Source of the DNA: Oceanobacillus indicireducens
GTDB lineage: Bacteria; Bacillota; Bacilli; Bacillales; Amphibacillaceae
Assembly (NCBI RefSeq): GCF_014647195.1
Contig: NZ_BMOS01000015.1
Span: forward strand, 15,397-79,396
Length of the DNA: 64,000 nt
Reading direction: 5' to 3'
The position numbers and the translations under genes were made by a program. Below the pieces are notes generated by a model, which saw nothing but the letters and a program-made list of their open reading frames with translations, made no database searches and had not been told where the DNA came from. This document shows positions 28,642 through 37,697 of this stretch, one piece after another. Every line of letters begins with the position of its first letter. Position 1 is the stretch's first letter.

Positions 28642-28678
28642 TCGGTAAGTTCAGTACTAATTATGCTGCGCTTACCGA
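28642..28678 (+). other. Intercistronic stem-loop after the binding-protein gene
   Basis: TCGGTAAG at 28642-28649 pairs with CTTACCGA at 28671-28678. No T-tract follows, so it more likely protects the upstream mRNA end than terminates. It occupies the same place as the hairpin after the first binding-protein gene at 12.86 kb. Confidence 0.5.
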
Positions 28679-28761
28679 TCCATGATTGATGCCATATAGA
28701 CTATCTAATTATTAATGATAATGAATTACGGCAATACATTCTAAGAAATGGAGTGAAGTAT

Positions 28762-29649
28762 ATGACTTTAGGATTTTCAATAGAAAACCCAGCTTTAACT
28801 GACGAGTTTCACCAAAATATACTACTAGGAAATCATGATAGCCTAAAAAAATTTCTGAATAATTTAAAAGAAGAAGGTATAGAATCTATTGAAATTCGCA
28901 TATTGAGAAGAGAGGACGAAGAAAATTATCAAAATGCAATCCAATTAATTTGGGATCTTGGTATGGAAATTACAATACATGGTGATATTTCCGGACCTTT
29001 AACTTATCATAATTTTCGTGAACTGTATCCATCTATGGATTATATTTTAGCACATTTTGAAAAATATCAAGAAAAATTGGTAATGCCTATACACGCATAT
29101 CAGGCAATATCTGATAATGAGGATAGAGCAGAGTTAAGTGAACAAACTGTTGAAGAGTTTGGGAATTGGATTAATCTTATTGAAAGAGAAGGAATTCCAT
29201 TATATATTGCGTTAGAAAATAACCGGGCAAAATCCAGTAAGGTTGACCCGGGAGATTCAATAGATGGTGTAATGAAGATGGTAAATCAAATCAATAATCG
29301 CCATTTAGGAATTTGCTGGGACATGGGACATTATTATTCCAATCTATTAAAAGAAGCCAATATATCTGATTTACCAAATGAGACAATCAATCAACTTCCT
29401 GATTCAAATTTTATAGAAAAAGTTTACCACACACATATTCATGGGTTAAATGAAAAAGGCATTACTCATTTTCCCTTGACTCAAAAGGAAAGTTTACCTT
29501 TAGAAACCTATATTTCTGCTTTAAGAAAAACTGGTTACAATAATACTTATAATTTAGAACTCACTCTGTCAAGATGGGACCAGGAAGTAACAGTGCAAAA
29601 ACAGATTTCAAATACAATTAAAAGATTGAGAGAAGCTGTAATTACTTAA
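28762..29649 (+). CDS. Xylose-isomerase-like TIM-barrel protein (sugar phosphate isomerase/epimerase family)
   Basis: 295 residues from ATG 28762, with GGAGTG about 8 bases ahead (a GTG at 28753 overlaps that site). The order of conserved pieces fits the AP endonuclease 2/IolE-IolI family: IESIEIRIL, MEITIHGDISG, LYIALENN, HLGICWDMGHYY (metal site) and KVYHTHIHGLNEKG. It may isomerise or epimerise the imported compound. Similarity to IolI is general only, so I give no symbol. Confidence 0.8.
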   Translation: MTLGFSIENPALTDEFHQNILLGNHDSLKKFLNNLKEEGIESIEIRILRREDEENYQNAIQLIWDLGMEITIHGDISGPLTYHNFRELYPSMDYILAHFEKYQEKLVMPIHAYQAISDNEDRAELSEQTVEEFGNWINLIEREGIPLYIALENNRAKSSKVDPGDSIDGVMKMVNQINNRHLGICWDMGHYYSNLLKEANISDLPNETINQLPDSNFIEKVYHTHIHGLNEKGITHFPLTQKESLPLETYISALRKTGYNNTYNLELTLSRWDQEVTVQKQISNTIKRLREAVIT

Positions 29650-29777
29650 TCTAAATAGAGGGTTTAGGGAAGACGTCTTTGGCAAGTCAGAAATATTATC
29701 ATAGCAATCAATGTAGCCATTTTCGTAATACGAAAAGCTCTCAAATAGAAAGTCTCAACATTATAGGAGGTTATCTA

Positions 29778-31604
29778 ATGAGTGAAAACTCAGAGCAAAA
29801 TGGAAGGAAGAGTTCTAATAAAATAAAAAATTTATTAAGAAATTTCTTTACTAACCCAGTTTATATTATAAGTTTTTTAATCATTGCTTTACTTTCAATT
29901 GCAATTGTATATCCTTTAATAAAGATTGCGATTAATACGTTTCAATGGAGTGCAAGAGATTTTATTCCTAGCGCTGTACCAGGAGAATTTACTTTATATC
30001 ATTGGATTACAACAATAACAGGGGAAATTTCATCCTCTTTACTGTACCAGCCTATGGCAAATACATTAGCAATAGGAGCTTCTGTTTCTGTATTAGCTCT
30101 GACTTTAGGAGCAGTTTTGGCTTGGTTGGTAACCAGAACGGATATCCCATTCAAGAAAACATTGGGATTTATGATGATTCTTCCTTACATGTTTCCTTCT
30201 TGGTTTAAAGCTTTTGTATGGTTAATCATATTTAAAAATGATCGAGTTGGCGGGAGCCCAGGCCTTATTCAATATTTGTTTAGTGTTGGTCCTCCTGACT
30301 GGTTATCGTATGGATTTGTACCTATTGTATTGACTTTAACATCTCACTATTATGTATTTTCATATTTATTAGTTGGCGCAGCACTTTCAACAATCAGCAG
30401 TAGCTTGGAGGAGTCTGCTAATATACTTGGAGCAAGTAAGCTTCAAACTATGAAACGAATTACTTTTCCTTTAGTTTTACCAGCTATTCTATCAGCATTT
30501 ATATTAATTATTTCAAAAAGTCTCGGCTCTTTTGGTGTACCTGCATTTCTTGGACTGCCAGTTCGATATTATACAATGTCGACAATGATTTACAGCAGTA
30601 TAGGAAGTGGCCGACCCACGGAAGGGTATATTCTAAGTATTATTCTAATAGTACTTGCAGCCTTGATTATCTACTTTAATCAGAAGATGATTAGTAAAAA
30701 GAATTATGAAACAATTGGAGGAAAAGACTCAAAAGCAAAACTTATTACATTAGGTAAGTGGAAAAAATTTGCTATGACAGGTGCAGTTGGCTTTGTATTT
30801 ATTGTAAGCGTTTTACCGGTTGTTTTATTATTGTGGCAAACATTGATGTTGAAAGATGGAGATTATAGTTTAAGTAATATGACACTACATTATTGGATTG
30901 GTGATTCTAATCCGGATATTGCTAATGGTTATAGCGGTGTCTTTAAAAATAGTACGATCTTATCTGCTTTGAAAAACTCTGTAATTATTGCACTTACAGC
31001 CTCAGTATTAGCTGCAATGGCAGGATTGATTATAGGATATATTGTGACGCGAAGCAGAAAGATGTTTTCATCTAAATTGATTGATCAATTATCATTTTTG
31101 CCCTATTTAATACCTGGAATTGCTCTTTCTGCAATATATTTATCCATGTCTACGACAAAAATTCTTTTCTTACCTGTATTATATGGAACATTGACAATTC
31201 TTATATTAATTACAGTTGTCAAGGAATTGCCATTTGCTACAAGAGCTGGAACGAGCACGATGATACAAATTGGCGGAGAATTGGAAGAAGCGGCAAAAGT
31301 ATCAGGAGCATCATGGTTTAAACGATTTTTTAGAATTATGCTGCCACTAAGTAAGAGTGGATTATTCACAGGTTTTATTATCGTATTTATTAGTGCTATG
31401 AAGGAGCTAGATCTAATCATTATGCTGGTAACGCCTTCCACTAATACATTGACTGCTGCTACATTTGGATTACAAGAACAAGGGTATCCGCAAATAGCCA
31501 ATGCCAGTGTTGCTATCATTATCTTTATTATCGTTGTCGTTTATTTGGTAACAACCATTTTTGGTAAGACTGATATTTCAAAAGGTATAGGAGGAGGTAA
31601 ATAA
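29778..31604 (+). CDS. ABC transporter permease, two fused domains
   Basis: 608 residues from ATG 29778 (TAGGAGGTTATCTA ahead); the frame from 29679 would add 33 hydrophilic residues without ribosome site. About 12 membrane helices in two halves, each with an EAA loop: EESANILGASKLQTMKRITFP and EEAAKVSGASWFKRFFRIMLP (shown in part). Its stop overlaps the ATPase start by one base. Same architecture as the permease at 12.9 kb. Confidence 0.92.
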   Translation: MSENSEQNGRKSSNKIKNLLRNFFTNPVYIISFLIIALLSIAIVYPLIKIAINTFQWSARDFIPSAVPGEFTLYHWITTITGEISSSLLYQPMANTLAIGASVSVLALTLGAVLAWLVTRTDIPFKKTLGFMMILPYMFPSWFKAFVWLIIFKNDRVGGSPGLIQYLFSVGPPDWLSYGFVPIVLTLTSHYYVFSYLLVGAALSTISSSLEESANILGASKLQTMKRITFPLVLPAILSAFILIISKSLGSFGVPAFLGLPVRYYTMSTMIYSSIGSGRPTEGYILSIILIVLAALIIYFNQKMISKKNYETIGGKDSKAKLITLGKWKKFAMTGAVGFVFIVSVLPVVLLLWQTLMLKDGDYSLSNMTLHYWIGDSNPDIANGYSGVFKNSTILSALKNSVIIALTASVLAAMAGLIIGYIVTRSRKMFSSKLIDQLSFLPYLIPGIALSAIYLSMSTTKILFLPVLYGTLTILILITVVKELPFATRAGTSTMIQIGGELEEAAKVSGASWFKRFFRIMLPLSKSGLFTGFIIVFISAMKELDLIIMLVTPSTNTLTAATFGLQEQGYPQIANASVAIIIFIIVVVYLVTTIFGKTDISKGIGGGK

Positions 31605-32731
31605 TGAGTGGAATAGAATTAGCTAATGTTAATAAATATTTTGATAAGAATCATGTGCTAAAAAATGTAAACCTGAAAATTGAAGATGGAGAATTTATGA
31701 CATTATTAGGGCCGTCTGGGTGTGGAAAAACTACCACATTAAGAATTATTTCTGGTCTCGAAGATCCTGAAATAGGTTTATTAACGATTGGAGGGAAAAA
31801 TATTGTAAATGGAGAAGATAAGTTCTATACACCTCCTTCTAAAAGAGGATTGAATTTAGTTTTTCAAAGTTATGCATTATGGCCTCATATGACCGTTTTT
31901 GAGAATGTATCATTCGGACTAGAGCAAAAAAAGATGAAGAAAGCAGAAATTAGATTGAAAGTAGAAGATTCATTACAACGTATGCAAATAAAAAATTTGA
32001 TGAATCGATATCCTTCTGAATTATCTGGTGGACAGCAGCAGCGCGTTGCGATAGCACGTGCAATTGTTACCGAACCCAAAGTTTTATTACTGGATGAACC
32101 ATTATCGAATTTGGATGCAAAGTTACGAATCGAAATGCGTACAGAATTAAAAAGATTGCATCGGGATTTAAAAACAACCATTGTGTATGTTACGCATGAT
32201 CAGGAAGAAGCACTTACGCTATCTACTAGAATTTCAGTATTTTTTGATGGGGAAATAGTACAGAGCGATACTCCGCAAAAATTATATCGGGCTCCTAACG
32301 ATTTACGGGTAGCAAAATTTATTGGGAATCCAACTATTAATTTAATTGAAGAAACATGTAGTTATAAAAATAATCAATTAATAATTAATTCTATATTGGG
32401 AGACTTCTTTGCGGATGGAGACGAGAACGTGTCTGATAATATTACTTTATCGGTTAAACCAGAAGATATCAAAATATATTCAGAACCAATTGGGAATGGG
32501 GTGGAAGCTCAAGTATATTCCGTGTTACCTGCTGGTTCTGAAACATTGATACAATTAAGAATCGGAGATCAGTTATTAACAGCGAAAGAAATAGGTGAAG
32601 TTAATTATCCTCTTGATAGCAAGGTATGGATTACATTTTCTTTCAATAAGATAAATGTTTATGACAACAAGACTGGTAAACTTATTGCTAAAGAAGTAGA
32701 GGAGCAAACAAAAAAAGCTCAATTTGCTTAA
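31604..32731 (+). CDS. ABC transporter ATP-binding protein
   Basis: 375 residues. Walker A GPSGCGKTT, Q-loop FQSYALWPHM, signature LSGGQQQRVAIARAI, Walker B VLLLDEP with SNLDAKLR, H-loop YVTHDQEEAL, and a C-terminal TOBE-like domain (LSVKPEDIKIY). Translationally coupled to the permease. Belongs to the FbpC/PotA/UgpC-like importer ATPases. Confidence 0.95.
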   Translation: MSGIELANVNKYFDKNHVLKNVNLKIEDGEFMTLLGPSGCGKTTTLRIISGLEDPEIGLLTIGGKNIVNGEDKFYTPPSKRGLNLVFQSYALWPHMTVFENVSFGLEQKKMKKAEIRLKVEDSLQRMQIKNLMNRYPSELSGGQQQRVAIARAIVTEPKVLLLDEPLSNLDAKLRIEMRTELKRLHRDLKTTIVYVTHDQEEALTLSTRISVFFDGEIVQSDTPQKLYRAPNDLRVAKFIGNPTINLIEETCSYKNNQLIINSILGDFFADGDENVSDNITLSVKPEDIKIYSEPIGNGVEAQVYSVLPAGSETLIQLRIGDQLLTAKEIGEVNYPLDSKVWITFSFNKINVYDNKTGKLIAKEVEEQTKKAQFA

Positions 32732-32829
32732 TACATTTTAGGGGTGCGATATGGCTGATAAAAAATAAAAGTTCTTCTCCATCTATAGCCATTGTTATCT
32801 TGTTATTAAGTTTTTTAGGAGAGAAGTGA

Positions 32830-33513
32830 ATGGATATACAATCAAGCTTGCTTAGATTAGTTCTGGCAGCATTGTTAGGATTAATTATTGGATTAGAACG
32901 AGAACTTAAAAATAAACCACTTGGTATAAAAACGTGTATAGTTATCTGTGTATCAAGTAGTTTATTAACAGTTATTTCAATTGAAGCTGCTATTGAATAT
33001 GGTCAATCTTCACATTTTATGCGTACAGATCCAATGCGACTGGCAGCACAGATAGTAAGTGGGATTGGTTTTATTGGTGCAGGTGTGATTTTAAAAAGAG
33101 GAGATAACATCATATCTGGAATTACAACAGCTGCGATAATTTGGGGAGCAGCAGGATTAGGTATCAGTGTAGGTGCAGGTTTTTACTGGGAATCTATCGT
33201 TGGAGCTGTTATCATTTTATTTGGTGTCGATATATTGCCATACCTAATAAAGAAATTGGGACCAGTCAGATATAAGACTCAGAGTATTAGGGTAAGTATT
33301 TCAACTAGTGAAAATGCAGTATTCCACGAAGTAATTAGGCAACTTGGTTTACAAAATGTAATAGTCAAAAAAGTTAAAATTAAGGACTTAGATGACGGAG
33401 AAAGTTTATTACAATTAAGATTGGATATTTTAAAAAATATTAGTCCTAATGATATTTATTCTCTTATTCATGACATATCAAATGTGAATAAAATTGAGGT
33501 AGAGACTGTATAA
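32830..33513 (+). CDS. MgtC/SapB family membrane protein
   Basis: 227 residues. Four or five membrane segments in the first 140 residues with the MgtC core GLIIGLERELKNKPLGIKT, DPMRLAAQIVSGIGFIGAG and GITTAAIIWGAAGLG, then a soluble ACT-like C-terminal domain. AGGAGAGAAGTGA precedes ATG. It lies about 100 bases after the ATPase gene and before a terminator, so it may be co-transcribed. MgtC proteins relate to Mg2+ or phosphate homeostasis, which would fit an organic-phosphate importer. Confidence 0.88.
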   Translation: MDIQSSLLRLVLAALLGLIIGLERELKNKPLGIKTCIVICVSSSLLTVISIEAAIEYGQSSHFMRTDPMRLAAQIVSGIGFIGAGVILKRGDNIISGITTAAIIWGAAGLGISVGAGFYWESIVGAVIILFGVDILPYLIKKLGPVRYKTQSIRVSISTSENAVFHEVIRQLGLQNVIVKKVKIKDLDDGESLLQLRLDILKNISPNDIYSLIHDISNVNKIEVETV

Positions 33514-33573
33514 AGTAAGCCCGAACTAAGGAATTTTATAATAGAAGCAACTAAAATTAAAAATAGAAATGCC

Positions 33574-33628
33574 AAATAACCGTGAATCTGAGATGTTTTA
33601 AACATATTTACGGTTATTTTATTTTTTT
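33574..33628 (+). terminator. Strong terminator after the mgtC gene
   Basis: AAATAACCGT at 33574-33583 pairs with ACGGTTATTT at 33610-33619; pairing continues inward (GAAT/ATTT, ATGTTT/AAACAT). Followed by TATTTTTTT. Confidence 0.8.
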
Positions 33629-33935
33629 GCACATGTTGCTTGGATTGTCTTCGACCAAGGCATGTACTGATTTAAAGTTTCTAGCGTTCGATGGATATCC
33701 AGGTTTGGTAGTTTCGTTCGTAATTTCACTAAATATTGATAGAAATCCACACCGTTGGCTTTTGCTGTTTCCGCCATGCTCAAACAAATTGCATTAGCCT
33801 CGGCACCAGCTTCGCTCACGGAAAACGTCCAATTTTTTCGACCGATCACACTTGGACGAATCGCATTTTCGGCTTGATTATTATCCATTTCAATGCGAAC
33901 ATCATAGAGAAAGGCACGCAGTCCATCGGCCAGGT
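33619..33935 (-). pseudogene. IS66-family transposase, C-terminal fragment
   Basis: The minus strand reads LADGLRAFLYDVRIEMDNNQ, then AENAIRPSVIGRKNWTFSV and ETAKANGVDFYQYLVKL, the conserved C-terminal end of IS66 TnpC transposases. Only about 100 of the usual 500 residues remain and there is no start codon. The fragment overlaps the T-tract of the mgtC terminator at one end and joins a membrane-protein fragment at the other. Confidence 0.85.
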
Positions 33936-34231
33936 TAATTGATATTTTTATCTTAGCAGGAGGTGCTTCATTTTTGTATGCGTTGTTTGCTTACGGGTTT
34001 ACAAATCGTCACTTAGACCATATTGTAAAAGAATACTACAAAGACAAAACAACTATTAAGAATAATGAAGCTGATAATTTGCTGAATTATAATGAATTTA
34101 TTCATCGCTGTAAGACGAGAGGGTACGAGAAATTTGCTTTAGGGAAATTATATGAGATAGATGTTACTTATTATTCAAATGTTAACTATCCTTCATTGAT
34201 TGCAGAAGTAAAAAAGCAGATAGTAATATGA
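33936..34231 (+). pseudogene. Unknown protein fragment beginning in a membrane segment
   Basis: An open frame runs from the IS66 junction to a TGA at 34231. It starts inside a hydrophobic stretch (IFILAGGASFLYALFAYGF) and continues with a polar region of about 70 residues ending AEVKKQIVI. There is no ribosome site for the TTG at 33974. I do not recognise a family. The most likely reading is the 3' end of a membrane-protein gene cut by IS66 insertion or deletion. Confidence 0.45.
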
Positions 34232-34396
34232 ATTAAAAATGAAAGATAATAAAGGGAACGTCCAAATCGGCAAGCTGCTACCATATCTCATAACAAAATT
34301 TGAAGTATAAATTACCTCATCTAAAAAAAAGGTTTGGTTTTGACAAAGATGGCGTTTATATGGAATGAAGCTTGATTGTCATTTGTCAAATAGAAG

Positions 34397-34612
34397 TGGG
34401 GACGTGTTTCACCGGTATTATTCCCGATTGCCGGACGGTTAACAAGAGACCAATATCAATTAGACGGAAAAACATACGACATGTCTCAGCATGGATTATT
34501 AAGAGATGCTGAATTTGAACTCAGCTCACATTCAGCAGAGCATGTTTCATTTGAAGTAGCTTTAGAAGGACGTTTAAAAGATGTTTATCCAGGATTATAC
34601 GATGACGTTTAA
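34397..34612 (+). pseudogene. LacX-type aldose 1-epimerase, N-terminal fragment with internal deletion
   Basis: The frame reads WGRVSPVLFPIAGRL, then DGKTYDMSQHGLLRDAEFEL, both diagnostic of LacX-like aldose 1-epimerases (the SP-LFPI-GRL and QHGF-RD motifs). A stop lies just upstream so the start is lost. After DVYPG the sequence jumps into the last 30 bases of the gene in the wrong frame. The junction falls at CCAG, shared with the 24.2 kb remnant. Confidence 0.75.
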
Positions 34613-34649
34613 ATAATTACTTAAACTGTATCTGTTTTATAAAAATCCC

Positions 34650-34699
34650 ACTAAAAAAGCGTGTGATCTTGTGCAAAACCAAGTTCATACGCTTTTTTA
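34650..34699 (+). terminator. Terminator of the epimerase remnant (copy 2)
   Basis: GCGTGTGATCTTG pairs with CAAGTTCATACGC followed by TTTTTT. Nearly the same as the terminator at 24445-24489. It may also stop iol transcription from the opposite side. Confidence 0.65.
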
Positions 34700-34749
34700 A
34701 TTCTCATAGTTGGAATAAATATTATCTATGAGAATAGCATTATTTCAAT

Positions 34750-35760
34750 TTAGCGAAGCTCACTCAATTCAACCGTCCGATTCTCCTGCCAGGAAAGCTT
34801 AGCCGCTTTTGCTAACAGCTCAGCCTGTAAACCATCCTCGAATTTTGCCACGATTGGTTTATCTTCTAAAATAGATTGGGCAAAATCATGGATTTCAGCG
34901 ATGTATCCTTCATTATAACGCTCAAGGAAGAAATACATCGGTTTATCCTCTGTAACCGCAGCATTTGTGCTTACTTTTACATTGGTTGGCTTCTGATTTT
35001 CTACTTGGACCATGCCGTTATTGCCGAATACTTCGATACGCTGGTCATAGCCATATACTGCCTGGCGGCTGTTATCGATCACTCCCAGTGAATCATCTGC
35101 AAAGGTAAGGGTGATAATGGCTGTATCTACATCATCATTGCGTGAAAAACGATCATCTATCAGAGAAGACGCTTTTACGGTGATGTTTTTTACATCTTGC
35201 CCGGATAAGTAACGAATCATATCGAAATCATGGATTGCCATATCGATAAATAGACCGCCGGAGCGTTTCACATATTCTTCTGGTGGAGCTTCCGGATCAC
35301 GGGAAGTGATTTTAATAACTTGCGGTGTACCAATGTCACCATTGCGGACAACATCATGTGCTTTTCTGAAATGTGTATCGAAGCGGCGATTAAAACCTAC
35401 TTGGAATTTTACACCTGTTTCTTTGATCACTTCCAAAGTTTCCTTTGTTTTTTCAATATCAAAGCTGATTGGCTTCTCGCAGAATATATGCTTGTTGTTC
35501 TTTGCTGCTTTTGTAATAAAATCAATATGGGTATCCGTGCTTGAGCAGATAAAGACGGCATCGATCTCCGGATCATTGAGAATATCATCCGCATTCTGTG
35601 TGATAACAGGAACAGCTTTTAAATAATCGATATCCTTCAAATGATCGGTGTACACATCAGAAATTGCTTTTAGCTGATAATTATCAGATAGCAGAATATT
35701 TTTAGCATGCAGCTGTCCGATACGTCCGGCACCGATGATTCCTACAACTAATTTTGTCAT
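34750..35760 (-). CDS. iolG: Inositol 2-dehydrogenase (Gfo/Idh/MocA family)
   Basis: 336 residues. Rossmann motif GIIGAGRIGQLHAKNI, the EKPIS segment with catalytic Lys, and GGLFIDMAIHDFDMIRYL with the Asp/His of the active site. It oxidises myo-inositol to scyllo-inosose with NAD+, the first step of the pathway. It is the last gene of the minus-strand iol operon here, whereas in B. subtilis it is seventh. Confidence 0.92.
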   Translation of the reverse strand: MTKLVVGIIGAGRIGQLHAKNILLSDNYQLKAISDVYTDHLKDIDYLKAVPVITQNADDILNDPEIDAVFICSSTDTHIDFITKAAKNNKHIFCEKPISFDIEKTKETLEVIKETGVKFQVGFNRRFDTHFRKAHDVVRNGDIGTPQVIKITSRDPEAPPEEYVKRSGGLFIDMAIHDFDMIRYLSGQDVKNITVKASSLIDDRFSRNDDVDTAIITLTFADDSLGVIDNSRQAVYGYDQRIEVFGNNGMVQVENQKPTNVKVSTNAAVTEDKPMYFFLERYNEGYIAEIHDFAQSILEDKPIVAKFEDGLQAELLAKAAKLSWQENRTVELSELR

Positions 35761-35821
35761 TATAATTCCTCCAAGTCTATAACTGTCTATGTGAAGCGCC
35801 AGTTGTTCTTATAATGTGGAT

Positions 35822-36679
35822 TTATGCTTTATTGGAAGAACCAAATAAATGCAATTTTTTTCTTACTACCTTTTCGATTGCGTTCATCCCTGTTGTCATG
35901 ATTTCCGAGATTTTATGTGAATCAGGGTGCTGCTCCAGGTATTCACGTACTGCTTTTGTCCATGCCTGATTACATTCGGTATTTACATTGATTTTGGCAT
36001 GACCGTATTCAATTGCTTTTACAATTTGGTGGGCAGGAATACCAGATCCTCCGTGCAAAGCCAGTGGAACTTCATTCAGGTTATCAGAAATCTCCTGCAT
36101 TAAATCAAATGCCAGCTTTGGTTCACCCTGGTAAACGCCGTGAACGGATCCAAGCGCAGCTGCAAGCAGGTCCACTCCGGTTTCTTCTACAAGCCGATAA
36201 CATTCGTTCGGGTCCGCATATTTAATGCCGGAAGTGATGCCATCCTCTGTACCGCCAACAGAACCGATTTCTGCTTCCACAGAGACATGCTGTTCGTTTG
36301 CATAGTAGACGACTTCTTTGGTATTAGCAATATTTTCTTCCAGTGACAGCTTCGAGCCATCATACATTACAGAGCTGTAACCTGCATCAACAGCTTCTTT
36401 ACAACGTTCTACGGATAATCCATGGTCGAGGTGTAGAACGACAGGTACGGTAATTTCCATTTCTTCCACCATTTTCTTGGTGGTGGCAGCAATCAATTTA
36501 AATCCGCCAAGGTAGTCCACGATACGATCAGTGGAGGCTAAAATAACAGGAGATTTTTCTTTTTCTGCTGCGCGCAATGCTGCCTCTGCCCATTGGAACG
36601 TATTGATGTTAAATTGGCCGACAGCATAATGGTTTTTCTTTGCTTCAGGCAACAGCTCTTTTAATGATACAAATGTCAT
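35822..36679 (-). CDS. iolJ: 2-deoxy-5-keto-gluconate-6-phosphate aldolase (class II)
   Basis: 285 residues from ATG 36679 (GGAGGTGAAAG ahead); a longer frame to 36721 lacks a ribosome site. A class II fructose-bisphosphate-aldolase fold: PVVLHLDHG (zinc His), VSVEAEIGSVGG, PLALHGGSGIP and KINVNTECN. In this operon it is IolJ, cleaving 6-phospho-5-dehydro-2-deoxy-gluconate to DHAP and malonate semialdehyde, rather than glycolytic FbaA. Confidence 0.9.
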   Translation of the reverse strand: MTFVSLKELLPEAKKNHYAVGQFNINTFQWAEAALRAAEKEKSPVILASTDRIVDYLGGFKLIAATTKKMVEEMEITVPVVLHLDHGLSVERCKEAVDAGYSSVMYDGSKLSLEENIANTKEVVYYANEQHVSVEAEIGSVGGTEDGITSGIKYADPNECYRLVEETGVDLLAAALGSVHGVYQGEPKLAFDLMQEISDNLNEVPLALHGGSGIPAHQIVKAIEYGHAKINVNTECNQAWTKAVREYLEQHPDSHKISEIMTTGMNAIEKVVRKKLHLFGSSNKA

Positions 36680-36729
36680 TCTTTCACCTCCATAATTTTT
36701 ATAATTAAAAATGACGTACATTTCATGAA

Positions 36730-36767
36730 GATGTTCACTCTAAAATACTGCTTTTAAAGTGAACATC
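36730..36767 (-). other. Intercistronic hairpin between iolE and iolJ
   Basis: GATGTTCACT and AGTGAACATC pair perfectly over 10 bases with an 18-base loop. There is no T-tract on the coding strand, so an mRNA-processing or stability role is more likely than termination. Confidence 0.5.
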
Positions 36768-36787
36768 CTCGTAAAGGCAGTGATTCT

Positions 36788-37678
36788 TTAGTTCAATACA
36801 TTGTTATCAATATACTTGCGGGCCTTTAAGGCATATTCAAGCGGATGAGCAATTTTCGGGTCCTGCTCTGCTTCAATCACGATCCAGCCCTGATAGTTAT
36901 TTTCCAGCAGCTTGTCATATACTTTTTTAAAGTCGATACTGCCATCGCCAGGTACCGTAAACATTCCGGAAAGAAAGGCAGAGCGGAAGGATAGGCCGTC
37001 TTCTTCACTCGTTTTCATGATATTATTCCGAATATCTTTAAAATGCACATGCTTGATTCGGTCCATATGCTTCTCTAATAACGGCATGTATTCTTTATCA
37101 GAGGCGTAGATGTGTCCTGTATCATAAAGTAAGTGAACCAAGCCTGGGTCGGTATTTTTCATCAAGCGGTCGACTTCTGCTAACGTCTGTACTCCGGTTC
37201 CGAGATGGTGATGATATACAAGCTTAAGACTATAGCTGTCCGCGATTTCGCCAAGTACGTTTAAGCCTTCGGTAAGCTGTTCCCATTCTTCATCTGAAAA
37301 AGTGGGCTTATCAGCAAAAATATTTTTAGGTAAGCCTTGAATACTGTAGGTTTGTTCGGAAACAACAGCAACCGCAGCATCCACTTCTTTTAAATAAGCG
37401 CAGTGCTTATGGAATGCTTCTGATGTTTTCTCAACGCCATCTTGAATAATAAAGCTGGAGAACCATTGTCCAGCAATTTTTAAGTTGCGGAGCTTTATTT
37501 CTTTTTTTAATGTTTTCGCATCAGGGAAGAAACCGCCGACTTCTGTGCCTTCGAAGCCAGCAACAACGATATCGCTCAATAGATGCGATAAGGTATTGTC
37601 TTTTCCGATTTCCGGCATATCGTCATTTCGCCAGCCGATTGGTGCTATTCCCCAATGGATATCCTGTTTTCCCATCAT
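36788..37678 (-). CDS. iolE: 2-keto-myo-inositol dehydratase
   Basis: 296 residues, TIM-barrel of the xylose-isomerase-like family. IolE features: [19 protein letters not shown] at the N-terminus, [32 protein letters not shown] and [11 protein letters not shown]. It dehydrates scyllo-inosose to 3D-(3,5/4)-trihydroxycyclohexane-1,2-dione. Usual length and usual position after iolD. Confidence 0.95.
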   Translation of the reverse strand: MMGKQDIHWGIAPIGWRNDDMPEIGKDNTLSHLLSDIVVAGFEGTEVGGFFPDAKTLKKEIKLRNLKIAGQWFSSFIIQDGVEKTSEAFHKHCAYLKEVDAAVAVVSEQTYSIQGLPKNIFADKPTFSDEEWEQLTEGLNVLGEIADSYSLKLVYHHHLGTGVQTLAEVDRLMKNTDPGLVHLLYDTGHIYASDKEYMPLLEKHMDRIKHVHFKDIRNNIMKTSEEDGLSFRSAFLSGMFTVPGDGSIDFKKVYDKLLENNYQGWIVIEAEQDPKIAHPLEYALKARKYIDNNVLN

Positions 37679-37697
37679 TCATCACATCCAGCTTCCA

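Noticed and set aside
31103..31519. Minus-strand open frame of 138 codons
   Set aside because: Antisense to the second fused permease gene; no ribosome site or family.
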